Source: an uncultured Phascolarctobacterium sp.
GTDB lineage: Bacteria; Bacillota; Negativicutes; Acidaminococcales; Acidaminococcaceae
DNA: 64,000 nt
Direction: 5' to 3'
Assembly: GCA_905207485.1 (NCBI GenBank)
Contig: CAJLLL010000004.1
Span: 1 to 64,000, forward strand
Below, in pieces: positions 42,490 through 50,613 of this stretch. The position numbers and the translations under genes were made by a program. The notes below the pieces were generated by a model. The model saw only the letters and a program-made list of their open reading frames with translations. It searched no databases and was not told the origin of the DNA. Every line of letters starts with the position of its first letter. The stretch's first letter is position 1.

Positions 42490-42689
42490 GTAATACTGAA
42501 ATTATCCAGTATATTCGTGAAGCGGTAGAACTTAAACATTCGCAAGGTTCGCTTACAAGAGCAGAGCGTAATTCGGTAGATATGTTTATTGACAACTTAG
42601 CAGAGTTTATTGCGAACATAGAAAGTTTGCCGTCTATCTATCGTGTAAATGATTTTATGGAAAGAGTGTGGCTAAGTAAGGAAGGTTAG
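42486..42689 (+). CDS. small hypothetical protein
   Basis: 67 residues, all-helical look; ATG overlaps the previous stop. No family. Confidence 0.45.
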   Translation: MSNTEIIQYIREAVELKHSQGSLTRAERNSVDMFIDNLAEFIANIESLPSIYRVNDFMERVWLSKEG

Positions 42690-42699
42690 GAGAGTAGTC

Positions 42700-43080
42700 A
42701 TGGAACACGTTTTGTATTTAATTCGTGGCATATCTGGTAGCGGTAAATCTACGCTGGCAAACATCATTACTAAGGTCAACGTGTCTGCTGATATGTATTT
42801 TCTTAATAAATATGGCGAATACTGCTTTAAAAAAGAGGAAGTATCAAAGGCGCATAAGTGGTGTCAATCCGAAGTAGAGCAGTATATGAAGTTAGACGCT
42901 ATCGAAATTGCCGTACATAATACGTTCACTCAAAAATGGGAGATGAAGCCGTATTACAAGTTAGCGGAGAAATACGGATATAAGGTAGTAGAGATTATAG
43001 TGAAGTCGAAAGATTTTGCAAACATACATGGCGTGCCAGAGGAACAGGTACAGAAGCAGAAAGCGAGGTTTGAATACTAA
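42700..43080 (+). CDS. P-loop kinase (AAA_33 / polynucleotide kinase-like)
   Basis: 126 residues. Walker A GISGSGKST (residues 9-17), then SADMYF and the KW....PYYKLAEKYGY helix seen in N4BP2L1-like kinases. Probably phosphorylates a nucleotide or nucleic acid 5' end. ATG with AGGAGAG upstream. Confidence 0.75.
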   Translation: MEHVLYLIRGISGSGKSTLANIITKVNVSADMYFLNKYGEYCFKKEEVSKAHKWCQSEVEQYMKLDAIEIAVHNTFTQKWEMKPYYKLAEKYGYKVVEIIVKSKDFANIHGVPEEQVQKQKARFEY

Positions 43081-43442
43081 TGAGTGAGCCGATTATTAGT
43101 CCTTGGATATTTTATTGGATAGAAGTATTCGATATTATTCATGGTATTGCTGGTTTTTTTGGGGTAATGTTTATTGCAATATTGCTCTTTGGTTTAATCA
43201 CCTATCCTGACGCAGTAGACAAAAAGGAGTGGCGAAAATTTCTTTGCTATGTCTGTGTAGGTCTTGCATTTTTTGGTTTATTGGTATTATTTGTTCCAAC
43301 ATCTGAAACGTCTTATAAAATGCTTGTCGCTTCATATATTACGCCTGACAATATCGACAAGGGAGTAGAACTAACCAAAGATGGCATACAGTTTATTATG
43401 CAAACGATTGTTGACACGGCAAAACAGTTAAAGGGGTTGTAA
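43080..43442 (+). CDS. two-pass membrane protein
   Basis: 120 residues; two membrane segments (GIAGFFGVMFIAILLFGLIT and FLCYVCVGLAFFGLLVLFV). ATG overlaps the previous stop. Function unknown. Confidence 0.5.
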   Translation: MSEPIISPWIFYWIEVFDIIHGIAGFFGVMFIAILLFGLITYPDAVDKKEWRKFLCYVCVGLAFFGLLVLFVPTSETSYKMLVASYITPDNIDKGVELTKDGIQFIMQTIVDTAKQLKGL

Positions 43443-43443
43443 T

Positions 43444-43677
43444 ATGTTAGTTAAGATTGCTACAAGAGATGGTTCAGATGTAGACGAGAAATATCCAAAG
43501 ATTTATGACTGTTCGTTTATCTCATGGAATGATGGTAGGCATATTATCTCTGACTTAGAAGTAGCCGAAGATTTTGCTGAACTTGCACAAGTTGTTGGTA
43601 ATATAGAGTGTGAGCTACTTGATACCAACGAAGAAATCAGAATGATTGTATGGATAGGAGATAAGTATGTTCATTAA
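43444..43677 (+). CDS. small hypothetical protein
   Basis: 77 residues, acidic. Starts MLVKIATRDGSDVDEKYP, similar in form to the next gene (MFIKIRNWAGEDLREKHP), so the pair may be duplicates. Confidence 0.5.
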   Translation: MLVKIATRDGSDVDEKYPKIYDCSFISWNDGRHIISDLEVAEDFAELAQVVGNIECELLDTNEEIRMIVWIGDKYVH

Positions 43678-44041
43678 AATTCGTAATTGGGCAGGAGAAG
43701 ATTTAAGAGAAAAACACCCAGAATTATATAAAGCGTTGTGCGACTTCCCACTTAAAAAGCCGAAAGAGGTTTACGTTAAGTGTTTCGACTATCATCATTG
43801 TTGGGTTGTAGACACCGATAAATATTGTTGCAAAAATAGCCTTGATGTTCTTTTGCAAACTATTTGCGTGGTGTTGCGCTGTGACGTTACAGTAAAATAC
43901 GTACCATTTGAGTTTAGCAAGAGAGTAGACGAGATTAGAAAATATCTTGGTTGTTACCCTGCTTTAGAAATTTGGCTCAATGATGGGTCTGAACATTATT
44001 GCGAAACGCCAGACCCAGAGGACGACGGGTGGTGGGATTAA
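43667..44041 (+). CDS. hypothetical protein, related to the previous gene
   Basis: 124 residues; ATG overlaps the previous gene. The N-terminal 20 residues resemble those of the previous product. C-terminus is acidic (ETPDPEDDGWWD). Function unknown. Confidence 0.5.
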   Translation: MFIKIRNWAGEDLREKHPELYKALCDFPLKKPKEVYVKCFDYHHCWVVDTDKYCCKNSLDVLLQTICVVLRCDVTVKYVPFEFSKRVDEIRKYLGCYPALEIWLNDGSEHYCETPDPEDDGWWD

Positions 44042-44331
44042 TGCGACCGATTGACGCAGACGCTTTAATCAAATGGCTAAACGATACCTATTGTGACATG
44101 GATAAGCGAACATGGAATTATGACCATCATGTAATGGCAATGGATATGATTGAAATACTGAAAAACTATCCTACTGTCGAAGAACGCAAACACGGTCATT
44201 GGGATAATAGATATAGGTGTAACGTATGTGGTGCGTATATGGCTATATGGTGTTTAGGTGACGCTTTATCAAAAGAAGATAATCACTATTGTTATAATTG
44301 CGGTGCAATCATGGACGAGGTGAATGAATGA
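44041..44331 (+). CDS. zinc-ribbon protein 1
   Basis: 96 residues. Starts MRPIDADALIKWLND, a motif widespread in small phage proteins. The C-terminus has two CxxC pairs (CNVCGAYM and CYNCGAIMDEV). Paralogue of the gene at 44500. Confidence 0.6.
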   Translation: MRPIDADALIKWLNDTYCDMDKRTWNYDHHVMAMDMIEILKNYPTVEERKHGHWDNRYRCNVCGAYMAIWCLGDALSKEDNHYCYNCGAIMDEVNE

Positions 44332-44474
44332 TTATAGATTTACTTGTTTATATATTTGCTGCTCTTTTGGGTGCATATTATTTCGTTCTACTGTTAATTG
44401 CAAATGACATTGTAACAGTTATAAAAGCCGCTACTATTTTAATTTTAATAGGATTGTTTACGGAAAAGAAGTAG
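44328..44474 (+). CDS. small two-pass membrane protein (48 aa)
   Basis: ATG overlaps the previous stop (ATGA). Nearly all hydrophobic: LLVYIFAALLGAYYFVLLLI, a short polar link, then ATILILIGLF. Function unknown. Confidence 0.5.
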   Translation: MIIDLLVYIFAALLGAYYFVLLLIANDIVTVIKAATILILIGLFTEKK

Positions 44475-44499
44475 ATAAAATGGACGAGGTGATATAACA

Positions 44500-44823
44500 A
44501 TGAATTTAATTGAGCTTGAAGCTGTAAAAAAGATATACGTTCAATTAAAACGTGAGTATGACCCTCATGAACGCTACATTCCAGACGAATGGGCTGATGG
44601 AGTGAACCAAGGTATTGATGGTTTTGAATATGAAATCAGCGAATTGCCTGTAATTGAAGAACGCAAGCATGGACACTGGATTTTTGATGGCGACGGTTTT
44701 GAGTTCCATCACAAATGCTCTGTGTGCGGTGAAAGGGCGTTGTATGAAGAATACTCTTTCGATACAGTTACAAGCACTTATTGTCCGCATTGCGGTGCTG
44801 TTATGGACGAGGTGACGAAATAA
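44500..44823 (+). CDS. zinc-ribbon protein 2
   Basis: 107 residues. Shares ERKHGHW, CSVCGE and CPHCGAVMDEV with the product at 44041. Probably a duplicated small zinc protein of unknown role. Confidence 0.6.
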   Translation: MNLIELEAVKKIYVQLKREYDPHERYIPDEWADGVNQGIDGFEYEISELPVIEERKHGHWIFDGDGFEFHHKCSVCGERALYEEYSFDTVTSTYCPHCGAVMDEVTK

Positions 44824-45155
44824 TGACACCTGAACGCAAATTAAAAGCCTACGCATGGGATAATGACCAAGACGGCACTACTACCATAGAATGGTTTGAT
44901 AGTGCAGGAAAGGCAAAAAGATATTTTGCAGACGAAAACGAATTGCCCTTCACGCAAGTTCGAGTTTACCGCATACCGTGGGCAGATAATTATAAATCCA
45001 TGGAAGAAATACCGAAAGAAGTATACTTGGCTAACGGGTGGTGGTTCGAGTGCTATTCGTGCGGCTTTCATGTTTGCGAAGATGAAGCCATTGTTGTTGA
45101 TAACAAAGTTTATTGCTTGGACTGTTACGAAAGAATGAAACAAAATGACACCTGA
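44823..45155 (+). CDS. Cys-rich protein (CxxC pairs)
   Basis: 110 residues from ATG 44823, overlapping the previous stop. C-terminal FECYSCGFHVC and YCLDCYERM likely bind zinc. N-terminus begins MTPERK, repeated in the mini-ORF that follows. Confidence 0.5.
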   Translation: MTPERKLKAYAWDNDQDGTTTIEWFDSAGKAKRYFADENELPFTQVRVYRIPWADNYKSMEEIPKEVYLANGWWFECYSCGFHVCEDEAIVVDNKVYCLDCYERMKQNDT

Positions 45156-45216
45156 ACGTAAAGCACTTGGAATAGCTACTGGACGTACAGTAAAAGTTTG
45201 CGTTGGGAGTGAATAA
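45145..45216 (+). CDS. possible 23-aa ORF, partial duplicate start
   Basis: Encodes MTPERKALGIATGRTVKVC. Its first 15 bases match the start of the gene at 44823, so it may be a remnant of a duplication rather than a functional gene. Confidence 0.25.
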   Translation: MTPERKALGIATGRTVKVCVGSE

Positions 45217-45219
45217 ATA

Positions 45220-45630
45220 ATGAGTAAAAACTATATGGCAGATATTGCCAAAATGCTCGGTGTGGAGCTTGAAGAAGAATTTCAAATTGAACTTGTGAGC
45301 CGAAAATATAAATTGAAGGCAAATTATAAATTGACGGAAGAAGGGCTTTATTTAAAAGATGAAGCTGGTAATTGGTGGCAACAGTCGAATGTTTTGTTAG
45401 TCAAGATATTAAAGGGCGAAATAGCCATTAAAAAGCTACCGTGGAAACCGAAAATAGGCGATAGATATTTTTACTCGGGGTTTGGTTTTAATAATATTTG
45501 TTGTGCTGAATGGAAAAACACCACTTTTGATTTTGCGTTCAAAGAAGCTGGCATGATATTTAGAACAAAAGAAGAATGTGAAGCCGCCTTGTCAGAGTTG
45601 CGGAAAAAATATTTAGGAGAAGAAGTATGA
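45220..45630 (+). CDS. hypothetical protein (136 aa)
   Basis: ATG after GGGAGTG. The C-terminal half WKPKIGDRYFYSG...FRTKEECEAAL resembles a widespread small phage domain. Function unknown. Confidence 0.5.
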   Translation: MSKNYMADIAKMLGVELEEEFQIELVSRKYKLKANYKLTEEGLYLKDEAGNWWQQSNVLLVKILKGEIAIKKLPWKPKIGDRYFYSGFGFNNICCAEWKNTTFDFAFKEAGMIFRTKEECEAALSELRKKYLGEEV

Positions 45631-46025
45631 ATATAATTATCGCAGGAAGTAGAGACTTCAAAGATTATGACTTTATGGAAAATACTTTATTGTGCAATCA
45701 GCCAACAAAGAGTTATGTAATACAAGGATTGCCAAGAGGTGAAGTTTTAACCATAATATCTGGTACTGCAACGGGCGCAGATAGGTTAGGTGAGATTTGG
45801 GCAGACAAGCATAATTTTGAGGTAGAGCGTTTCCCTGCTGATTGGGAGCGTTTTGGCAAGAAAGCTGGTGCTATCCGTAACCGTCAAATGGCTGAACACG
45901 CTGATTTGTGCATTGTATTCTGGGACGGACAAAGTCGTGGAACGCTTAATATGATACAGACAGCGAGAGACGTAGGAATACCCGTTCACGTTTATATTTA
46001 CCCAAAGGAGAATGATTTATGCTAA
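45627..46025 (+). CDS. SLOG/DUF2493-domain protein
   Basis: 132 residues; ATG overlaps the previous stop. MNIIIAGSRDF, ISGTATGADRLGEIWA and the PADWERFGKKAG... IRN segment are typical of the DUF2493 (YspA-type) branch of SLOG proteins, thought to bind nucleotide-derived ligands. Role in the phage unknown. Confidence 0.75.
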   Translation: MNIIIAGSRDFKDYDFMENTLLCNQPTKSYVIQGLPRGEVLTIISGTATGADRLGEIWADKHNFEVERFPADWERFGKKAGAIRNRQMAEHADLCIVFWDGQSRGTLNMIQTARDVGIPVHVYIYPKENDLC

Positions 46026-46363
46026 TATCTCGGACTTGGAATAGCAAGTATGAAGAAGGTCACATTGTACGTTATATAAATGACTGCTTACCTTTATACT
46101 TCGGGCAACCTTGCGAAATCACAAAAGTAGATTATAACTTTTCTACAAATCGTCCTTGGTTCTACTACAATATAGAGTTCGCTTCTGGTTGCAAAATTGA
46201 ACACGTTGACGAGTTTGATTTGCAGCCAGCTAACGAAAGTCTTGCGGCTTTGTTTAAAAGCATGAAGCGGCTATTGCACGAAAACAGGCAATCCTATGAC
46301 AACTTTAAAAAAATGTGTCTGAAACTCCGCCCTACAAGCGGCTCTACGGACACGAAAAAATAA
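46019..46363 (+). CDS. hypothetical protein
   Basis: 114 residues; ATG overlaps the previous gene. No family recognised. Confidence 0.5.
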   Translation: MLISRTWNSKYEEGHIVRYINDCLPLYFGQPCEITKVDYNFSTNRPWFYYNIEFASGCKIEHVDEFDLQPANESLAALFKSMKRLLHENRQSYDNFKKMCLKLRPTSGSTDTKK

Positions 46364-46390
46364 AGACGTAAAAATTAGTCAATAAAAAAG

Positions 46391-46413
46391 AGGGGCTATA
46401 TGTTTATACCCCT
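46391..46413 (+). terminator. small hairpin
   Basis: AGGGG plus TATA pair with TATA plus CCCCT. Without a strong T run it may be an attenuator or processing site. Confidence 0.4.
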
Positions 46414-46456
46414 TGTAATACTAAAAACGATATTTAACTAAAGGAGAGATATATTA

Positions 46457-46714
46457 ATGACAAAATTTGGCTTTTTATTCAGCGGTATTATCTTGGTATT
46501 AAATGTATTGGGCACGGTTAATACTTCTTGGGTTGAAATCGCTATTCCACTTATTATTGCGCTCGTGATTGATATTACATTTTACACTTTCGCATGGGTA
46601 TTTAAAGACAAATTACTTACTTGGATTATTGAAAACGGCACTTACGCCCAGATTGAAAGACTGAACCGTAAGGTAAATATGCTCAAAAACGAAGCAAAAC
46701 TCGACAAAGAATAA
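46457..46714 (+). CDS. two-pass membrane protein
   Basis: 85 residues; ATG with AAAGGAGAG upstream. Two membrane segments (FLFSGIILVLNVLGTV and IPLIIALVIDITFYTFAWVF) and a charged C-terminal helix. Function unknown. Confidence 0.5.
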   Translation: MTKFGFLFSGIILVLNVLGTVNTSWVEIAIPLIIALVIDITFYTFAWVFKDKLLTWIIENGTYAQIERLNRKVNMLKNEAKLDKE

Positions 46715-46731
46715 AATATAGGAGTACATCA

Positions 46732-48468
46732 ATGGCAATTAGCTTTGATAACATTGACCAAAGGCTTGATAAAATACTTGCACAAACTTACGGTCAATTA
46801 ATCTTTCAAGAACAGGTAACAGAAATTGCTCAACAATTAGCAGGCTGGACAGCGGGGCAAGCAGATAAGCTCCGCAAAGCCATTGGGCGCAAGATACCAG
46901 AGGAAATGGCAGAGCTTATGCCGAGCCTTCATAGGGCATTTGTGGAGTATGGCGGTATTAGCGACGCACAAGCCGATATGTTATGTACTGGTATCGAAAA
47001 TTGCGCTTCGTACAGCTTTAATAAATGTTTAGCAGGAGATGAATGTATTAAACTTGCAAGCGGAAAAAACTCTTTGTCGTTAGACACTCTGTATAAAATC
47101 AAACTTTCTGCTATGTTTGCCGAAAAAATAGGTCAATGGGACGTTTTCGGTTTATTAAAAGACCCAAGCAGGTTTTATCGAGCGTATTCTTTGTACGACG
47201 ATTACACTTTTATAAAAAACGCAGTTATCAATATTGAGTTCGCTGGAATACAAGAACTTTACAGGGTTACGCTTTCAAATGCAACTTCGGTTACTTGTAC
47301 GAAAAATCATAAGTTCCCTACGTTCAATGGAGAAATGACGCTGGAAGAATTAAGGGTAGGCGATTATTTACTCGTACAGCCAGAACCGAATACGACTGTG
47401 AGAGCTGAAAACCGACGTATAGTTAAGATTGAGTTTGTTGGCGTAGACAATACTTATTCTGTCGAAATGAGCTCGCCTTGGCATACGTTTGTATTAGGCA
47501 GCGGTATCGTTTCTTCTAACTCTCACAGCGTAGAGTACGGCTTAATCGCTTACGAAACCGCATACCTCAAAGCTAACTTTCCTAACGAGTATATGTGTTC
47601 ATTACTAAACGCTAACAGTGATAGCGAAGAAGATATTGTAAAGTACAAGGCTGATTGTGAACGTATGGGTATTGCGATACTGCCACCTTCTGTCGCTTCT
47701 GGTAATTTGCGTTACGAGCCAGAAGGTAATAATATTCGTATGGGATTGTGTAGCATAAAAGGCATAAACAAGTACGAAGCTACATTTTATGACGATTTCG
47801 ATAAGTTTATAACGAGCAATGGCTTCAATAAACGTATCAAGGAAGCGTTAATTAAAGCTGGTGCGTGTGATTGCTTTGGATTATCTCGTAAAGAAATGCT
47901 GTTACGTGCGTTAGATATATACAAGGACATTTACACGTATCAGCAGCGCATAAATGAAGCTAAGTACACGATTAAGGCTAAAGAAGAAGAATTAGCGCAA
48001 AAAAAGGAAGGTACAAAGGTACAGGCTACACTTCGTAAACAGATAGAAAACTTACACGCAAAGATTGAACGCTATTCTGCCGAAAAACAAAAACTAAACG
48101 ATTTGAAAAACGGTAATTTTAATGAAGTGGAAGCTGAAAAAGAGGTACTTGGATTTACGTTTAAAGACGAGTTCAGTTATTACGATACGTCTAAGTTTCC
48201 AGTGTATAGCGATAAAGTTAGCGGCAGGCAAACATTTTACGCAAACATAGTCAGTGTAAAAACGATTAAAGACAAAAACGGTAATTTGATGGCTTTTGTT
48301 GGTGCTGTACCATACAAGCATAAGCAAAAGGTTGAATTCGTGGCGTTTGCTTCGACGTATAAGAAAATTAATACGCCGATAGCCGAAGGTGTAGCTATCT
48401 TACGAGTAAACAAAAAGAACCAGCTTGAAGATTGGTGTAGGGGAGAGCTACTGAATGAAAACACTTAA
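46732..48468 (+). CDS. dnaE: DNA polymerase III alpha (DnaE), C-terminal half with intein
   Basis: 578 residues; ATG after AGGAG. It begins at TYGQLIFQEQV, which in intact DnaE follows directly on the end of the other half, then ADKLRKAIGRK (fingers). After residue 98 (SYSFNK) a 165-residue intein interrupts and the polymerase resumes SHSVEYGLIAYETAYLKA. A helix-hairpin-helix (IKGINKYE) and a C-terminal OB-like domain (TFYANIVSVKTIKDKNGN) follow. After intein removal 413 residues remain. Partner of the product at 38307. Confidence 0.85.
   Translation: MAISFDNIDQRLDKILAQTYGQLIFQEQVTEIAQQLAGWTAGQADKLRKAIGRKIPEEMAELMPSLHRAFVEYGGISDAQADMLCTGIENCASYSFNKCLAGDECIKLASGKNSLSLDTLYKIKLSAMFAEKIGQWDVFGLLKDPSRFYRAYSLYDDYTFIKNAVINIEFAGIQELYRVTLSNATSVTCTKNHKFPTFNGEMTLEELRVGDYLLVQPEPNTTVRAENRRIVKIEFVGVDNTYSVEMSSPWHTFVLGSGIVSSNSHSVEYGLIAYETAYLKANFPNEYMCSLLNANSDSEEDIVKYKADCERMGIAILPPSVASGNLRYEPEGNNIRMGLCSIKGINKYEATFYDDFDKFITSNGFNKRIKEALIKAGACDCFGLSRKEMLLRALDIYKDIYTYQQRINEAKYTIKAKEEELAQKKEGTKVQATLRKQIENLHAKIERYSAEKQKLNDLKNGNFNEVEAEKEVLGFTFKDEFSYYDTSKFPVYSDKVSGRQTFYANIVSVKTIKDKNGNLMAFVGAVPYKHKQKVEFVAFASTYKKINTPIAEGVAILRVNKKNQLEDWCRGELLNENT
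47026..47520 (+). other. mini-intein (165 aa) within DnaE C-half
   Basis: Starts with Cys (CLAGDECI) after SYSFNK and ends ...GIVSSN before Ser of SHS. Block B is visible (SVTCTKNHKFPT with TxxH), and block F has SPWHTFVLG. No endonuclease domain. The residue before the terminal Asn is Ser rather than the usual His, a known minority variant. Insertion is a few residues after the split-intein site of cyanobacterial DnaE. Confidence 0.85.
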
Positions 48469-48503
48469 CTACTATCGTGAGAAATATTTAAAAAAAATAA
48501 AAC

Positions 48504-48564
48504 AACCGCTAATAACTCCTTGCAAGAAAGATTGGATTATTTTTAGTAGGAGTTAAAAGCGGCT
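48504..48564 (+). terminator. inverted repeat after dnaE-C
   Basis: AACCGCTAATAACTCCT-type arm (48504-48520) pairs with 48548-48564 over most positions. Likely stops early transcription. Confidence 0.55.
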
Positions 48565-48772
48565 GTATATTGTGACTACCCAAGCTGACAGAGTGTTGAT
48601 TATATCAGGGTTGATATAAAATATCGCCATAGACATCACCACCTTTACCAGTGAGACGAAAACAGTAATATGAGTAAACAAGCAAAACATTTTTCTTTCG
48701 CAGAGTTTTGTTGTCAGCCCCAGCACTTCTGCCAGCTAAGATAGTCACAAATTCATTTTACCACAAAAGAAA

Positions 48773-48800
48773 AAGACAGCCAAGATAATGACTGTCTTTA
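48773..48800 (-). terminator. terminator of the repressor gene
   Basis: Minus strand AAGACAG/CTGTCTT stem followed by TTTTC TTTT, 6 bases after the repressor stop. Confidence 0.75.
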
Positions 48801-48805
48801 AAAGA

Positions 48806-49180
48806 TTAAGAAATTTTACCCGTGTCTCGTAAATACTGATAATAAGCGGCTTGCAGATACCTTAAGCTCTCTTTCTCGTTTCTAACCCATTCCCACAAAG
48901 CATAATCCTTGTTATCTTCGTTTCTTTTTACTACCAAGGTTTGCAGAGGAATATTAAAAGTTTTAGAGTAGGTTTCTACAAACTGTTTGGAAATATTTTT
49001 AGTAATATGTCTCTCTACCTTGCTAATCTGATTAACAGTAGCACCAGTGAGTTTAGCCATGGTTTCCAAAGTATATTCACGAGAAGTTCTAACGGTTTCG
49101 ATTTTGTTAGACATAGCAAATGTATCGTATTCGCTCGCTAAATAATGAGTTCTACTTGAAGGTTTAGGCATATATAACAC
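48806..49180 (-). CDS. CI-like HTH repressor of the early region
   Basis: 124 residues. The HTH lies around residues 36-58 (LETMAKLTGATVNQISKVER). It is alone on the minus strand at the right end, as expected for a lysogeny repressor. Its promoter carries the same AAAAGRTTWAAA sites as the early promoter at 35286. It has no protease-like domain, so induction would need another route than RecA-driven self-cleavage. Confidence 0.75.
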   Translation of the reverse strand: MLYMPKPSSRTHYLASEYDTFAMSNKIETVRTSREYTLETMAKLTGATVNQISKVERHITKNISKQFVETYSKTFNIPLQTLVVKRNEDNKDYALWEWVRNEKESLRYLQAAYYQYLRDTGKIS

Positions 49181-49208
49181 CTCGTTTTTATATTTATCTT
49201 GTGTATAT

Positions 49209-49253
49209 ATTCTAATACTTTTTTAACCTTTTGTCAAACCCTTTAAATCTTTT
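49209..49253 (-). promoter_or_regulatory. repressor promoter with two operators
   Basis: Minus strand TTGACA (49237-49232), 17-base spacer, TAGAAT (49214-49209). AAAAGGTTAAAA lies at 49232-49221 and AAAAGATTTAAA at 49253-49242, the same layout as at the early promoter. Confidence 0.8.
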
Positions 49254-49414
49254 GAATGATTAAATATCCACTACTAAAAATTTCTTTGTTCGCAAAAATG
49301 TTTTTGGTTACTACGGATACCTTCTGCGTCTGCCTTTCGAGACTTTATAAAAAATCTGTAAAATTTTTTAAATTTATCCGGTACGTACATAAAAGGCAAA
49401 ACTACCGTTTATGG
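49254..49414. other. phage-host junction region
   Basis: No gene. The right attachment site probably lies here, between the phage repressor promoter and the host Rrf2-gene promoter, but the left end is not in the window so the core cannot be defined. Confidence 0.4.
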
Positions 49415-49443
49415 TTGAAATCCTACTGCATTAGTAGTAAAAT
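49415..49443 (+). promoter_or_regulatory. promoter and operator of the Rrf2-family gene
   Basis: TTGAAA (49415-49420), 17-base spacer, TAAAAT (49438-49443). The spacer contains the 15-bp palindrome CTACTGCATTAGTAG (49423-49437), a likely site for the encoded regulator. Confidence 0.7.
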
Positions 49444-49466
49444 ACTTTTATGAAAGGAGTTTGGGC

Positions 49467-49898
49467 ATGAAGATTTCTACTAAAGGGCGTTATGCTTTGC
49501 GCTTGATGCTCGATTTGGCAAACAATCATCAATACGGCTATACTCCGGTTAAGGAAATTTCGCTGCGGCAGGATATATCGGATAAGTATCTGGAGCAGAT
49601 TATCAGCCGTTTGAGCAAAGCCGGGCTGGTAATTAGCGCACGTGGTGCGCAGGGCGGCTATAAACTTGCCAAAGAACCGGCAGAATGTACGGTGGGTGAG
49701 ATTTTACGCGTGCTTGAAGGCGACCTTGCTCCCGTTGCATGTGCGGCATCTTTGCATCCGGTAAATTGCCCGCGTGCGGATGACTGCGTGACAACGGAAG
49801 TGTGGCGGCGTATCGGCAATGCTATAAATGATGTTGTCGATAACATTACGCTTGCTGATTTGCAAAACTGGCAGAACGAAAAATGCTGCGGCAGATAA
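49467..49898 (+). CDS. Rrf2-family regulator (IscR-like)
   Basis: 143 residues from ATG 49467; AAAGGAG precedes it. N-terminal winged helix (KGRYALRLMLDLA, DKYLEQIISRLSKAG). Three Cys in CAASLHPVNCPRADDC are in the place of the Fe-S ligands of IscR, though the first spacing is longer. It probably senses Fe-S or cysteine status and represses itself through the palindrome at 49423. First host gene next to the prophage, upstream of mnmA. Confidence 0.85.
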   Translation: MKISTKGRYALRLMLDLANNHQYGYTPVKEISLRQDISDKYLEQIISRLSKAGLVISARGAQGGYKLAKEPAECTVGEILRVLEGDLAPVACAASLHPVNCPRADDCVTTEVWRRIGNAINDVVDNITLADLQNWQNEKCCGR

Positions 49899-50025
49899 TT
49901 TTTATATGCTTATAAAATAAGCGGCAGGTTTTAACATTGTTGATAAGCATGCTGTGGTTTCGTCTTAATTGCACGTACTGTAAGCGAGGCAATAAATAAA
50001 ATACTTAATGACAGGAGGGCTTTTT

Positions 50026-50613
50026 ATGGCAAATTTAACACGAGAAGAAGCCTGGGAATTATTAAAAGAATATAATAAGGATGCGTTTCATCTGCGCCAT
50101 GCGCTGACCGTGGAAGGCGTTATGCGCTGGTATGCCAATGAGCTCGGCTATGGTGAAGAAGCTGACTTTTGGGCGTTAGCAGGACTTTTGCACGACCTTG
50201 ATTTTGAAATGTATCCTGATGAACACTGCGTAAAATCGCAGGAAATTATGCGTGAACATGGCATTGATGAAAAACTCATTCATGCTACGGCATGCCATGG
50301 TTATGGTTTGTGCGTGGACATAAAACCGGAGCACCAGATGGAGAAAGTGCTTTTTGCGGCAGATGAATTGACCGGGCTTATCGGCGCCGCTGCCTTGATG
50401 CGCCCTTCTAAAAGCGTAAGCGATATGGAAGTGAAATCGCTGAAGAAAAAGTTTAAAGATAAAAAATTTGCTGCCGGCTGCCACCGCGAAGTGATTTCGC
50501 AAGGTGCGGAAATGCTTGGCTGGACATTGGATGAACTGTTTGAAAAAACCATTGCCGCCATGCGTGTCGACGAAGCAAAAATAAATGAAATCTGCGCAGG
50601 CTTTGAAAAATAA
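50026..50613 (+). CDS. HD-domain hydrolase
   Basis: 195 residues from ATG 50026 with AGGAGG. HLRHALTVEGVMRWY, then LLHDLDFE (HD pair) and HATACHGYG; the remaining ligands are present. A small HD phosphohydrolase, substrate unknown. Its stop overlaps the mnmA start. Confidence 0.8.
   Translation: MANLTREEAWELLKEYNKDAFHLRHALTVEGVMRWYANELGYGEEADFWALAGLLHDLDFEMYPDEHCVKSQEIMREHGIDEKLIHATACHGYGLCVDIKPEHQMEKVLFAADELTGLIGAAALMRPSKSVSDMEVKSLKKKFKDKKFAAGCHREVISQGAEMLGWTLDELFEKTIAAMRVDEAKINEICAGFEK

Larger units (their letters stand above)
48469..48805. other. intergenic region at the right end of the early operon
   Basis: No gene seen. It holds the inverted repeat 48504-48564 and the terminator of the repressor gene at 48773-48800; the rest is unassigned. 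Confidence 0.4.

Noticed and set aside
40242..46731. Split intein joining the two DnaE halves
   Set aside because: The N-half ends in a plain charged tail without an intein N-fragment, and the intein in the C-half is complete on its own.
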